The notes beneath the pieces are model-generated. The model worked only from the letters and a program-made list of their open reading frames with translations, was not told the DNA's origin and did no database searches. Below are positions 13,801 to 28,800 of a stretch of DNA of 64,000 nt, piece after piece. The number at the start of each line of letters is the position of its first letter. Positions within the stretch are counted from its first letter, which is position 1. The position numbers and the translations under genes were made by a program. The DNA comes from Paragordius varius (Eukaryota > Nematomorpha), in assembly GCA_964247055.1 (NCBI GenBank), contig OZ176050.1, forward strand, positions 11,098,001-11,162,000. The letters are read 5' to 3'.

Positions 13801-16800
13801 TTTAATATTACACTTAATGTAAGAATTATTATGTATATTTTTTGGATAATTTTATTAATCTTTTAATTAATTTTGTAATTATAAAAATTAAATAATATTT
13901 TTTATATTAATATGGTGAATATATAGTTTTATAAAATTTGGTACATATTTTATCAATTAGGTGTATTGTGTACATAATGATGGTACACCCTATGATGTTA
14001 AGTATATGGATGGGAATGGTATAGCGTTTCAAACAAGCATTAGAGAAAAATCATCCACTGCCCAATCTTATACATCTAATAATATAAACTCCAAACAAAA
14101 TTTTATCTTTTTCTCGGGACCTAAAGGTGAAATACAGTATGTAATTTAATGGTTGCTTATTTCACATTATAGTAGGGCAATAAGCAACACAGTAGCTTAT
14201 TGATGAAAGAAAGAGAAAAATTGTTTATTAAATATTTTGTTGTCTTTTCCATACTATACTGTGTTGCGAATTGCTCAACTATAGTCTGAAATAAGCAACC
14301 ATGCATACTGTAATATAATAGTTTGCTTTTAATTAGTTATTTTATTGCAATTTTCATAGGACTAAAGTAAAACAGAAATTATAAAGCCAAATTTTCTTAT
14401 AAAAACACAAATATTTTAACTTAGGATATTTTAACTATCGTTTTGGGAAACCGGAACATGAGTTAATTGGTAACACACTCAAGTATATTCCAAATCGTAA
14501 TAGATCAAAAAATATTGTTTCTAAAAAAATATTTGATATTATTTTTTTATATTATTTTTTTTACTGTATAAATTATATCGTGGTAATTAATTAATAGCTC
14601 TAGCATATGTTAAAGTTTTTCAAATATTTTTTTACTGTTTTTGCTTTAAATCTCTATTTTATATACCATTATACACATTTAAAATAAATGTTTATATATT
14701 ATATAAAGCATCAAGTCTAACTTCATTCAATGGTTTATACGTTTTACATTTGAAACCACCACCCTATTCAACGCAATTTTCTTCGTCCCACACAAGCGCA
14801 TTGTCAATCCGCGTCGATATATCTTTATTTAAACATGATAAACAACTTAATATCATATCTATGAATGGGCATAGAAATAATAAGCAACGCAAAAATTATG
14901 ATACAAATTTGGGTTTTTACCGATATCTCGATAGATTTGAATTAGTGGCAATGCCTTATTCATCTTTTCCCCCGATCGGAAATGATAAAAATTTTAAAGT
15001 AGTAGATTTTTTTATGATTGATGCAATTTTTTTTTATTTTGGCAATGAATTTTAAATCACATTTCAATTTGTAGAAAACCTATATGACGACACTACCCGA
15101 TATTAAAGTGGAATTACTCCTTAATCTTAATGAACGACTTACTGTAAACACATTTGCCGTATTTCAATGTAAATCTAATTTTCCGTTGGATGGACACACG
15201 CTATATTACATTGTAAGTTAATTATTTGCAATCAAAAAGCAATTATATATAATACTTTAGGGTTATATTACTTGGATGACTTTTAGGTGGTAATAAAATT
15301 TTTATCAAATGAATTTTATTATGATGTAATACCACTAAAATTTGAAAACAAACAAGTAATATTTTCTATGTGATTGCATTTTCTTACATTAAATTTTCCC
15401 ACAAATGGTTTTATAATTAAGTATCGCATTTTAACCAAATCTTTTCCCTCTCAATTTCAACAAAAGATTGTTTAAAAAATATTACACTTAACAGGTTATA
15501 TGTTTATTCTACTAAATTTTAACTTTTAATTTCATTAAATTTATCGTAATCTGCCAATTTTTATAATTAACCGAAACAAAAAAAAGTTGGTTTATTACAA
15601 ATTGTTGTTTTATATTTTGTACCAGGTTTCATCCAAAGGATCAATCATTCACACTGAATCTATAATGCTTTCTGGCCAGGATTCTACTTTATCATCACCA
15701 TCATCCGGTTATAGCTCTTTTAGCACTACATTTGGGTTTGTCCTTACGCCCGATATGGCGCCTCAATCTAATCTTGTGGCATACATTGTAACTACACATA
15801 ACGCATTGCCCGATAGCGGTATTAAAGCAAAAAATATGTTTGCAGACAACTTTTCTGACCAATATGACAATATTTTGGCCGCGGATGCGATCAGTTTTTC
15901 CCTAGATTTCCAGGAGGAACCTTCAAATCCTTCATTATTAGTAATGCCGAATTCGGTGATGAATGAAATGAATATGGGCCGGGACTTTGGCGATAATAAT
16001 AACTTGAAAGATGTATGTTTATATCAATTGAATTTTTACAACCAAAATTGGAAATCTAAGTCGTATAAATGTAAAAGTTTTGTAAGGTAAAACTGTTAAA
16101 TTAAAAATTTGAAGACTTCAAGCCATTTTTTTATTAATCTACCATATCTTGAAACCTAAATCTATGTATATGGCCCACATGATTAGTGTTGATAAAACCC
16201 TATTAAGCCATTCAAAATTAAAGATTAAAAATGGGTGAATTTATGTAAGTAATTGTCAGTTGCAATTAGTTTGCTGACCTAAAGTTAGTGCATAATAAGA
16301 AGGGTATTTTACTTTTCCCGCTTTTAGCTATAAATATTTCTCTTTAAAATAAATGCTATTTGGCAATACCCTTTGATAAGCAATGAATTTTTACATATTA
16401 TTTATATGCATGTTTATTAGTTTTCCGTCTTTCTAAATGGGGCAAAAGATCCACAAGGCTACACGTTAGAAATTGTGTGTCGAGGTTCACCAGGAGCTTA
16501 TGTTGGCCTTTCAGCTTTACATTCCATTTATTACGATAATAGTTTAGCTACTCATAATGATGAATACAACAAAATTCACCATAACAATGTGATTGTTTGG
16601 GAAAGAGTATGTTTCTTAATTACTTACAGTTTTGTTCAATTAGTATTATAATGCAGAAAAATTTGGCGACAATTATTCTTTAAACCACATATAAACGGTG
16701 AATTATATTATAATGATATCGGTAAAATACAGCTAAATTCTTTAAATTTAAAAAAAAGGCATTGAAATTTTCAATATTTTACCGTATAAAGTTTACCAAT

Positions 16801-19800
16801 CCTGTTTAATCAATGTTTGTCATATTTTATTTACATAATAAACACAGCTAATACCTTAGAAACAATAATTTGAAAACTGAATTTTCCATTGAATTACATT
16901 TTAATCTATCACCAACACTGACTTAGTTTAGTAATTTAAGATTAGAAAATGTGTTTAAATTACTTTATGTCATTATAAAAGTATATTCTATTAACACGCT
17001 AAATATATAGATTAATCATGCAATGTACAAACAACCCTATTCTATCGACACCTACACCGATTGGCTAACATCTTCTGCGGATCCCAATATGGATATTACA
17101 AAATTTCAAAGTTCTTTGTTGCAAGAAATAGTTTTAAAACAAAAAACTTCTTTACCACATTTGAATGCTCAACCAATAAAGCCAATGGCATTAGATACCC
17201 AAAGCTTGTTCAAAGGCGCTGGTCTTAATATTATTACTGATGCGAGTTTTTCAGATTTTGCTGCTATAAATTACATTCCAAATTCTTTGAATGAAATACC
17301 TTATGTTTCAAATACCTTAAGTATAAAAAGTGGTGGAAATCCGTGTATCTATGATCACAATAATAGGTAGCTTTTATTTTTTAAGTTTGCAATTTAAACA
17401 GTTTTTTTGTTCTAAAGTCTTTCGGGTAACATAATTAAAATTTTCAATTATCACGCACTCGATCAAAATAGCATTTTAATTTTTTCACAATTTTATTTTG
17501 ACATTAAAAAGATTTTAAAGGGTATGTTTTTAATAAAAATATTTTTCTCATTTATATTAAACAGCTCAAATATTAATTTTGGAAGTGATCATTCTGATTC
17601 AGCACCACAAAATCGGAAAACATCCAAAATCACCTATCCCATTCCCTGTTTAAATGCTTTAAATTTTGAATGGACATGCTTAAATGTCAATGTAGATACC
17701 TCAATTTCACAACAATCGCTTAAAAATTTTATTTTCACACAATTACAAAAGCAAAGAGCCAATTGCTTAAATTTTGACCAGATTTTAACTAACCATCCAG
17801 GGGATAATATTTATAATATGAACCATGAGAAATTTTCTCAAATTACAGCTTTTAAACAGGTTTGCTTTACAAATGATTTTACAAAATAAAATATATTTCG
17901 AATATAAATCACATTTTTTCGTTGTAATGTTTAGTTTATAAAAACACTACAAATCGCTGCTCAATTTGATCGCATAACGGAAGTTTATCAAGGTTCGTGG
18001 CTTTGGCACGATTTTAATATTGGCAGTGACGGATATTACATTTTTAAGTAAGTGAATTTGCGAAATATTATACAATGTTTGTTATACAAATTTTTAAATA
18101 TAACCTTTTTTTATTAAAAAATGGTGATTTTTTTAGTGTTCTAAAGTTTAATAAAATTTAATTCAATATATTATGTTTTTTCAGATGTTCATTAAAATCA
18201 GGGATGTTCAACACGCGGCCCTCCAAAATATTTCTACCTGAACGCGAGAAATATCAAATCAAAATTTTACGGAATCTATAAAAAAAATTTTAACAATTTT
18301 TTTGATAATATTTCCAATGTTTTGGCAATGAATTAGCAAATAGTTGTTTTAACATTTCAAGGTCTAAAATTTAATAAATACATGTAAATCCGATATATTT
18401 TTTAAATGCGGCCCGCGAAGCCACTTGTATTGCACACCCCTGATGTAAATGATAAGGTTCGCAAAATGATATTTTATTCTTGTTATAGTACCTGCTAAAT
18501 TTAACATGATCTAATCTATATTACTCAGTCGCCATATAAACTATAAACTAAATTATATTTCTAAAAAATAGCGATTTATATCAATTTCATATGCTTTTTT
18601 CTTCAGTTAATATTTTATGTTAATTATAAATAGTGTTAAAGTGCCAAGAAAACCTGCCTTTTGGTACATTAATGCCTTTAGTATGTCACAAGATAAATCG
18701 ATTGCTCTCCTACAAACTTCATTGCCCTTAACAACAAACAATTATTACCGGAATAAAATTCCACATTCCAATGTTATAACGTTTGATAGCACCCTTAGAT
18801 TTTATATGATTGTCGACGTACCCAATGCTATTATGGTGGGGGAACAGGTAAAATAATCTTTTTTTAATATTTCATATCAATTTGTATTGAAATTATTTTT
18901 CATTGATTCTCTACTAAGGGTCGTTTAACCGTTAAAAAAATTATGAGCTCTCTCACCCTAATTTTGTCATTTACGGACATAAAATGTAAATTTATGCCTG
19001 TAAATATATTTGGTAACTTAATAAAACTAATTAAATCAATTAATTTGCCGTTAATAATTTAATATCAATGACGATTCACCAAATTTCACAATTCTCTCTA
19101 CAATTAAAGTTATTATATCATTAATATGATTTTTGTTTTATTAATTTTTGGTTAATCCATATTTGAATGGGTTACAGTTACGGTCTTAACTGTTTATCCT
19201 GGTCAGGCCTAACTACTCTGTAATTAAAAATATTTTGGATTTAATTTTTAGTTGGGTATTCGCGTAGCTGTGTTTAATTACAATAATCGGGAAACTGAGG
19301 TCCTAATTCGATTATCCGTTTCTCCTTGTCACAAATCTATCATTATTCATGATTTGGAGGAAGGTTATATATTTTTTACTATTATGTGGTTTTATTTTTA
19401 CATGGTCAATACCAAGTAATTAAATACAAAAAATGATTTGAAAATATAATTAGGTTTAAGTAATTGATAGTATAATTATATTAAGTTAGATATGAGTAAA
19501 AACATAATCAACAACACTCAGAATTTTGTACTTGTTTGCCTTTTCATTTTCATATATTTTCAATCAAATTAGTTTATTTATAAGTTTTATTAACATTGAA
19601 ATATGCTTAAACAATAATATTCACAAAATAATTTTAGTCCCTAATTACCCCCCGAAAAGCTTTTATTTTAGCTCATAAGTTTCCAGCAAAATTGTTTTAA
19701 AAACCATTTTAATCTTTTGTTCAATATACAGGAATTGTCAGTTCGTATTCCACACCAACGGCTTCGGGCGAAAGACAGGTTTTATTGTGGTTAGAAGCCA

Positions 19801-22800
19801 GTAGTACCCAAGTAGTTTATGTTCCTATCGTTTTTACACATACAACTGATGCATGTTGGGCCGCATTTAAACAAAGTATAAAAATTAATCTTGGATGTAC
19901 TTTTTCAAAATGTTAAAGACACACACATAAAAAATGATTAATATTTTTTAAATGCATAAATTAGATTTTTTAAGAGCGATTTATTCTATATAAGTTAAAT
20001 GATTACAATTCTAAAAAATATTATTGAGTGCGCTATCAATTTACATCTCTATTTAACCTATTCTTCAGCATAAAACGATAGGCTATATTTAAAATTCAAG
20101 TTATAAAAAATATTGCTTTTCTAAAAAAAATTTGTCCATATCTATGTTTAATTTTAAAACGAACTGGATTCGAAACAATTTTAATGAAATATTTTTGTGT
20201 GTTTTAGAGACTTTTATACAAATCGAAGCCATTGCCGATATTGGACGAGATGTGTTCCGCAAGGATATTTTCGTAGACATTGGTGGTGTTAAACAAACAT
20301 TTCACACTCCATTCGTCATAGATCTCACAAATAAGGTTTGAAATATTTTAAACTAACTGCCTCTATTAAAAAAGATAATTTAAGCTAATTTTATTTAAAT
20401 GTATATATTTGATTTAGATTCATATATTATTTAATTAAGAATATGTAAATATTGCATAATTTTATTTAAATGTTTAGATTCGTTTTAGAGATATATCATT
20501 TAATCGGAAAATGTAAATTTAGTAATTATCTATTTTAAATGTAAAGCATATATGTATGATTAAACCAAGCAAAAGTAATAATAAATTTAAAATACAGTAA
20601 ATATAATAATCATATGCAAAAAACATATTAACAATATTATTTATTTAAAAATTAATTCTACCAGAAATGGTACTTTTCCATAAAAATTGAAACCCCGGAC
20701 CAAACTGTTGATTTTTTATTTCTAAATCCGTTTATTTTAAAGTACTCTATTTATTAATGATTAAATTTTTTAAAAAAATATTAAACCGATGTTATATTGT
20801 TAGGATTTTAGGCCATTAACATAACCCATGTGTTATTATTTTTTATATCTTAGGCATTACAAACCTTTAATTTATACATCAATATAACTGAAACACCCAT
20901 TATACCATTGAGCCGTGCTAGGAGTTACATATTTGGCTCTCCTAAAGCAACCATAGGAATAGTTGGTAAATAATTTAAACTTATTAATGCACTTACTATC
21001 TTTTAACAAATACATCATAAAATTTATTATAATATTTAGTTAGAGTAAAAATTTAATTGAGCACAAAACATAGAAAGTAAAAAACAACAAATATTAAGTA
21101 AAGACCAATTATTTTTTTAACCGCTAAATAAAAAGAAAAATAAATTGGTTATACACCCAATTTTATGGGATAGTAATTGATTCAGATGGTAAAAATATTA
21201 AAATACGGGTATAAAAATATAGTTTGGTTATAAAAAATCATAATGTCTTATTAATAATGTTTTATTTTATAATTTTGCTGTATATTATATAATTTTTTTT
21301 TCCATTTAGGTGATGTGGTAGGTCCCATGTTTGCTCATATACCTCTTAATGCCCGAAATATGTTAGATTTACCATATTGGAGTGGAGATCATATTGCTTT
21401 TAATTTAGGTGTAAATTTTTACACGCTGAGATATTTACAAAAAACTACCTCATCCATACACCTTTCGGCCAACGAATTTTATACCGCTATCAAATATCTC
21501 AATATATGTAATAAGATTTTGTTTTAGTACATATATATTATCTTTCAGATTTACTCTATCAAAATTTTTATCTTTTTTTGATTGAAATAAAAAAACTTGA
21601 AATGTAGTAATATAGAAAACTAACATATTAAATTTATAAGGGCAAAATGTGGAAACTAAAAGCCCTTGTTTCACAAAGAAATTCATACTTTTTTAAACCG
21701 TAATTTTTTTACCTGACATAAATTTTTTTACAATTTCTATTATAATTCGTTAAAAATTTCGCTTCAAGACAATATAAATAATAAGTTTTTCAAAAGTATG
21801 TTCAGAAAAAATATTTTTTTTAGTTTTTACCTTATTCCTTTATAATTTATTCAAAATTTACTATATATATATATATATATATTAGATTATCAAAGACTGT
21901 TGAGTCACATGAATTTAGTTGGTGGATTTTGTCAATTTCCTAAAACATTATCACCTTCGAGTCGCATAATGGATGAATTAAGTGGCAAACAACAATATTG
22001 TCCGACTGATATTATGTATATAATATGATATTTTTATACTTTTTAAAAAAAATTTCCATTCATCTAAAGAATGATATAACTTTAAAATCTGTTCACATTT
22101 TAATATATTTAAAAATTGGCTAATGTTTTATGGTGAACATGAAATATAAGGATAACGTGTGGTAAAGATTCTAAACTTTATCTAGAGCAGTCAACTTAAA
22201 AAAACGTCTATATTTTTAAACCATTTTTTAATATTTTCGCGCCCAATTTCAAATATACCCTTTTCTTCGGTTTAAAAAACTTTGTTTTGGTCATTCGTAT
22301 CATTTTTATTTTTTTGACATGGAAAACGTTTTGTTAAACTGGGAAAATGATTTAATCAAATGGGATGGCGTTTTTTCAGTAAAAGTAAGAATTAGTATTA
22401 TACCATTTCCCAGTCAATCGAAACGTTTTCCCAGTCAATCAAAACATTTTCCCAGTCAATGAACGTTTTCCCAGTCAATCGAAACATTTTCCCAATCAAT
22501 GAAAAACGTTTTCCCAGTCAATCGAAACGTTTTCCCAGTCAATAAAAACGGTTTTATTTTTGATAATAAATATCAAAACAAGATACAAAAATAACTTTTA
22601 ACCATTATCAGCGTAATTTTAGGATAATATTTTGCAAAAAAAACACAATTATTGAATGACAATTTTTCCCATATACTCCACTACACAATCTTTAACTTAT
22701 CTTTGAAAGCTATATTTTATTAGCTGGATGAGTATTTGATGGTTTGAGAGATTTTTTAAGAAAATTAATAATTTATTTATTTTATCAATCGTTCGCATTA

Positions 22801-25800
22801 ATATTCGGGGCTAACCTAAAATATCCAAAGTTTCGGATTGAATTATAAAATTTAAATGTATTTTCAACTCTTTACAATCAAAAAGGAAACTTTCAACTTT
22901 GTCCTTGATCAAAATACTGTTTTAAAAAATAATTTTACGATGAAAAAGTTGATTTTAATGAAAAAATATATTGGATATAAATACATAATATTATCGTACG
23001 CAAGTTTATGTTAATTTGAGATGTTTAAGTATTAAATTTTAATGTTTAAGGGCTAACTGAAACACAAATGGTATATAATCTGATTACCTATATACAATGC
23101 AGCGATTATAACGAGTTGTTAACCTTTTCTGTGACTATCTGGTGGTCAATAATTAAAAATATTAAACCATTATTTTCTCGTCTGCTTTGAATTTATTGGA
23201 TGAAAACCTTACGTTGTGCATACATCAAATTATCTATATAAGGTATTCATTTAATTTAGTAATATTTTAGTAATGTCAGAAACAGGAATCAAGAAAAAAT
23301 TAGTTATATCTCAACAAGATAGAAAACGATTAGTAAAACGAGTTTTTTTGATGGAGAATGGACTGTGGATGTATCAAAGGATTTAGATATAAACTATAAT
23401 ACTGCTCGTCAAATTATGTATAAATATAAAAAAAACAATAGTTCAGAAATTCTAACTCGTGAAGGCACTAAAAACAAAAAATTACGGAAGATATTATGCA
23501 TTTCATAGATAATAAACTAACTTATCAGCCGTCATTAACAATTAACCAGTTAAAAAAATTTTTGGAAGATGAAAAAAAATAAAATTATCTAAATCCTCTA
23601 TAGACCGAGTAATCAAATCTTTAAAAATAACTTTGAAGTTAGCCCATCATCATGAAAAAGTCAATGATCCTCAAATAATAGATTTAAGGAAAAAATACGC
23701 AATATGGTTTACACAATCTTTCTCCGATGACTTATCAAATATTATTTATTTGGATGAATGCGGTTATAATAACCATATTAGAAGAAGCCAAGGTCGATCC
23801 AAAAGTGGCACGAGAGCCAATATTGTGGTGCCTAGCGTAAAAGGCAGAAATATCACTTTTATTGGAGCTCTGTCATTAAGAGGTATGATTTATTACGAAA
23901 TAGAAAGCCAAAGAACAGTCAATTCCCAACGCTTTACAAGTTTTTTTGATGGACTTTGTGAATATTTAAAGCGGGACGATATTCAATATAATTTTATTAT
24001 GGACAATGCACGGATTCTTAAAAAAAATGAATTAAAAGGTAGAGCTGATTTATACAAATACAAAATTGATTTTTTGTCCCCGTACAGTTATATGTTGAAC
24101 CCAATCGAAATGGCATTTTCAAAAATGAAAAATTTTGTGTGACAAAATATTATATTAAATAATATGAATGCGAATGTGGAATTATTGAATCTGATAAAAT
24201 TGGCAGCGGGCTCCATAACATCGGAGGATAGCAGAAATTATTTTCAAAAGATAATGACAAATATGGTAAAGGCGGCAGCCGGTTTACCCTATATGTGATC
24301 TTTTTATAACATACACAATAAATGAAAATCATTTTTTAATATATTATCTCAATTTGTCTCTTTAATAAAATCAAACAATGATTGATTTATTCAGGTATAT
24401 TTGTACAGTAATAGTTCAACTTTTTAAAAATAAGTCATTAAAGATTGTGTAGTGGAGTATATGGGAAAAATTGTCATTCAATAATTGTGTTTTTTTGCAA
24501 AATATTATCCTAAAATTACGCTGATAATGGTTAAAAGTTATTTTTGTATCTTGTTTTGATATTTATTATTAAAAATAAAACCGTTTTTATTGACTGGGAA
24601 AACGTTTTTATTGTCTGGGAAAACGTTTCGATTGATTGGGAAAACGTTTCGATTGACTGGGAAAACGTTTTTATTGACTGGGAGAACGTTTCGATTGACT
24701 GGGAAAACGTTTCGATTGATTGGGAAAACGTTTCGATTGACTGGGAAAATGTTTCGATTGACTGGGAAAACGTTTCGATTGACTGGGAAAATGTTTTGAT
24801 TGACTGGGAAAACGTTTATTTAGACTGGGAAATGGTATATAATAAAATTAAAACTTTAGAGATAAAACGTAGTAAATAAAAACATTTTATGAATATACTT
24901 TTTTACCTTGTTGTCTTCTATACAACCTAAATGATTCAATCGTCCGTTTATTTGATTATGGACAAATTATGTTTTATATTACATGGCAATAATAATTAGA
25001 ATTGGACAACAAAGGGTATTGTATATAAGTTTATTCAATTAAATTTATATTGAAATATCCCATAAATATTATATTTTTGTTCAACATTTAAAAAGTCTTA
25101 ACTCATTATTAATGGTTATGCTATACACAGAAAAACACAAAAATTAATAAATCGCCTTATTTATTTTTATTGTAACGCTTTTCGCTAGAAAGCGCCAAGT
25201 CTTTAATATATATACCATTTCCCAGTCTAAATAAACGTTTTCCCAGTCAATCGAAACATTTTCCCAGTCAATCGAAACGTTTTCCCAGTCAATCAAAACG
25301 TTTTCCCAATCAATCGAAACGTTTTTCCAGTCAATCGAAACGTTTTCCCAGTCAATCGAAACGTTTTCCCAGTCAATCGAAACATTTTTCCAGTGAATCG
25401 AAACATTTTCCCAATCAATAAAAACGTTTTCCCAGTCAATAAAAACGGTTTTGTTTTTGATGATAAATATGTATCAAAACAAGAATATAAAAACAACTTT
25501 TAACCATTATTAGCGTAATATTAGGACATAATTTCATATAAAAACATATTGAGTGACAATTTTTCCAAGTATATTCCAGTGGACAATCATTAATGACTTA
25601 TTCTTTAAATGTTATATTTTTAGAATTTGAGGTAAGATAATGTTTTTTATTTTATCGATAGTTCGCATTAATATTTGCGGAACGCTTCACAATAGTTTTT
25701 AAATATGTCCGGTTTGTCGATTAAAATACTGTCGGAAAAAATATCTTAACGAAATTTTTTTTTGATAAAAATGTTTTTGATTATAAAATATTTAATAAAA

Positions 25801-28800
25801 AGGATATTTGACTAAAACAAGGGTGTCCAACTAAATGCCTTCGCAGGCGCATTTTTAACTCAAAAAGCACACGGTTCCTCATTCGAAATATATACGGGCA
25901 TTTACATAATTTTATAAGACTGCAAAATACAAACACAATATAACAATTTTTTTAATTCATTACCAATTTAATAGATTCATTCATAATAATTGCGTAAGAA
26001 ATATGAATATTACTAAGATTTTGTGGGCATATTTTTGCATATGGTTTTCCAAATTTTTTGCGGCCCGCACAAAGATACTCGGAAGGCCGCCTTAGGCCTC
26101 CGATGAACCAAATGTTAAATATTATAAAATTAGGGTCAAATTTATGTTTAAGATCCAATATTAAGTGTTAAATGACCTTTGTGATAAAAATGGTATATTT
26201 TTATAAATTTTATTTATTCCTCCGTAACTATAGATTTTTTAAGTTAGCCGCATATATTAATGCGAACCATCGATAAAATAAAAAACATTATCTTAACTCA
26301 AAATCCAAAAATATAACATTTAAAGAATAAGTCATTAATGATTGTCCACTGGAATATACTTGGAAAAATTGTCACTCAATATGTTTTTATATGAAACTAT
26401 ATCCTAATATTACGCTAATAATGGTTAAAAGTTGTTTTTATATTCTTGTTTTGATATTTATCATCAAAAATAAAACCGTTTTTATTGACTGGGAAAAAGT
26501 TTTTATTGATTGGGAAAATGTTTTTATTGACTGGGAAAATGTTTCGATTGACTGGGAAAACGTTTCGATTGACTGGAAAAATGTTTCAATTGACTGGGAA
26601 AACGTTTCGATTGACTGGGAAAACGTTTCGATTGATTGGGAAAACGTTTCGATTGACTGGGAAAACGTTTCGATTGATTGGGAAAATGTTTCGATTGACT
26701 GAGAAAACGTTTATTTAGACTGGGAAATGGTATATACCATTTCCCAGTCTAAATAAACGTTTTCTCAGTTTTCCCAGTCAATCGAAACATTTTCCCAGTC
26801 AATCGAAACATTTTCCCAGTCAATAAAAACATTTTCTTAATCAATAAAAACGTTTTCCCAGTCAATAAAAACGGTTTTATTTTTGATGAGAAATACCAAA
26901 ACAAGCATATAAAAACAACTTTTAACCATTATTATCGTAATATATGGAGATAATTTTTAAAATGACAATTTTTCCAAGTATATTCCAGTGCACAATCATT
27001 AATGACTTATTCTTCAAATGTTATATTTTTGGAATTTGAGTTAAGATAATATTTTTTATTTTACCGATGGTTTGCATTAATATTTGCGGAACGCTTCACA
27101 ATAGTTTTTAAATATGTCCGGTTTGTCAATTAAAATACTGTCGGAAAAAATATCTTAACAAATTTTTTTTTGATATAAATGTTTAAGGATTGACTAAAAC
27201 AAGGGTGTCCAACTAAATGCCTTCGCGGGCGCATTTTTAACTCAAAAAGCACACGGTTCCTCATTCGAAATATATACGGGCGTTCACATAATTTTATAAG
27301 ACTGTGATATACTAACACAATATAACAATTTTTTTTAATTCATTACCAATTTAATAGATTCATTCATAATAATTGCGTAGGAAATATGAATATTACTAAG
27401 ATTTTGTGGGCATATTTTTGCATATGGTGTTCCAAATTTTTTGAGGACGCACAAAGATACTCGGAAGGCCGCCCTAGGCCTATAAAATTAGCGTTAAATT
27501 TATGTTTAAGATCCAATATTAAGTGTTAAATGACCTTTGTGATAAAAATGGTATATTTTTATAAATTTTATTAATTCCTCCGTAACTGTAGATTTTTTAA
27601 GTTAGCCGCAAATATTAATGCGAACTATCGATAAAATAAAAAATATTATCTTAACTAAAATTCCAAAAATATAACATTTAAAGAATAAGTTATTAATGAT
27701 TGTGCACTGGAATATACTTGGAAATTGTCATTCAATAATTGTGTTTTTAATTAAAAATAATATCCTAATATTACGCTAATAATGGTTAAAAGTTGTTTTT
27801 ACATTCTTGTTTTGATATTTATCATCAAAAATAAAACCGTTTTTATTGACTGGGAAAATGTTTTTATTGACTGGTAAAATGTTTCGATTGACTGGGAAAA
27901 TGTTTTGATTGACTGGGAAACGTTTCGATTGACTGGGAAAATGTTTCGATTGACTGGGAAAACGTTTCGATTGATTGGGAAAATGTTTCGATTGACTGGG
28001 AAAACGTTTATTTAGACTGGGTGGTATACATATATATATATTTAATATTAGTTTAACTTCACACATTGTTCGTATCTTACATGCCTTGAGTCGAATGAGT
28101 GAATGGGAAGCCGACTCTGCCATTTATATTCAACCTTCAATCATTGCAAAAGCCGTGGCACAAATTGTTGAACACCTGAATAAAAATCGTAAAACTTCGG
28201 ACATATATCAATATCAAATGAATCCATCTTACAATTACAATAATAATAATGATGAAATAATGATAGATTTAAATGCGTGTTTAGCCTTACTTGAAGCGAA
28301 TGACGTTGCTGGAGAGGTATTTTTACAGTAACATTTGAAATTAACGGACAAATTGGAAAAATATAAAGATAATTTACTCTTTAAAAGATTGTTTTTCTTT
28401 TTTTAAACTTGATTTTTATAATTATAAATTAGAATTATAAATTGCTAAGTATGAAGTAGAAATGTATATTGATGTTACAATTAAATCTGTATTTTCGATT
28501 GCTCTAAACAAAAACAAAAAAATGGCTGTCTCTTGAAAAATGTCTTTAAATTTTAAGTTTTGTTTATATATATTAATATTTACTGTATCTAAAATTTGGT
28601 ATCTCCTTGAATAGATTGTTTGACCTGTTTGACTTTTTCTCAAATAGCTTTTGGTAACTATAAATAAAGGTTATTTTTTCTGCCGAAACTATATATTATT
28701 CATATTTTATAATCCAAAATCGTTTTTTTATAAAATAATAAAACTGCTGAATATGGTTGATAGGACAATAATAAAATATATAAGAAAAATTTGATTTTTA

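Larger units (their letters stand above)
22401..24837 (+). mobile_element. Tc1/mariner-type (DD34E) transposon with minisatellite terminal repeats
   Basis: The 2437-bp element is bounded by TA duplications (22399-22400 and 24838-24839) and begins TACCATTTCCCAGTC, mirrored at the far end. The inverted repeats, roughly 300-400 bp each, begin with tandem arrays of a 21-bp unit built on GACTGGGAAAACG. Left array copies (22405-22555) and right array copies (24588-24830) point in opposite directions. Unique inverted sequence follows inside (CAATTATTGAATGACAATTT in the left arm and its complement in the right). A decayed DDE transposase lies between. The element sits in intron 24 of the CD109-like gene and is the only copy here with transposase remains. 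Confidence 0.87.

Noticed and set aside
14424-14510. Possible CD109-like exon after ACTTAG
   Set aside because: The frame set by exon 10 hits a stop at once. Joining exon 10 to 14716 keeps phase.
24544-24879. Open frames of repeated SIDWENV or RLTGKTF residues (also at 24590, 25293, 26391, 26485, 27776)
   Set aside because: They exist because the 21-bp unit is divisible by three and lacks stops. They lie in transposon inverted repeats on both strands, so they are not genes.
22405-28020. CRISPR-like regular repeats
   Set aside because: The repeats are contiguous with no spacers, in a eukaryotic intron, and arranged as inverted transposon ends.
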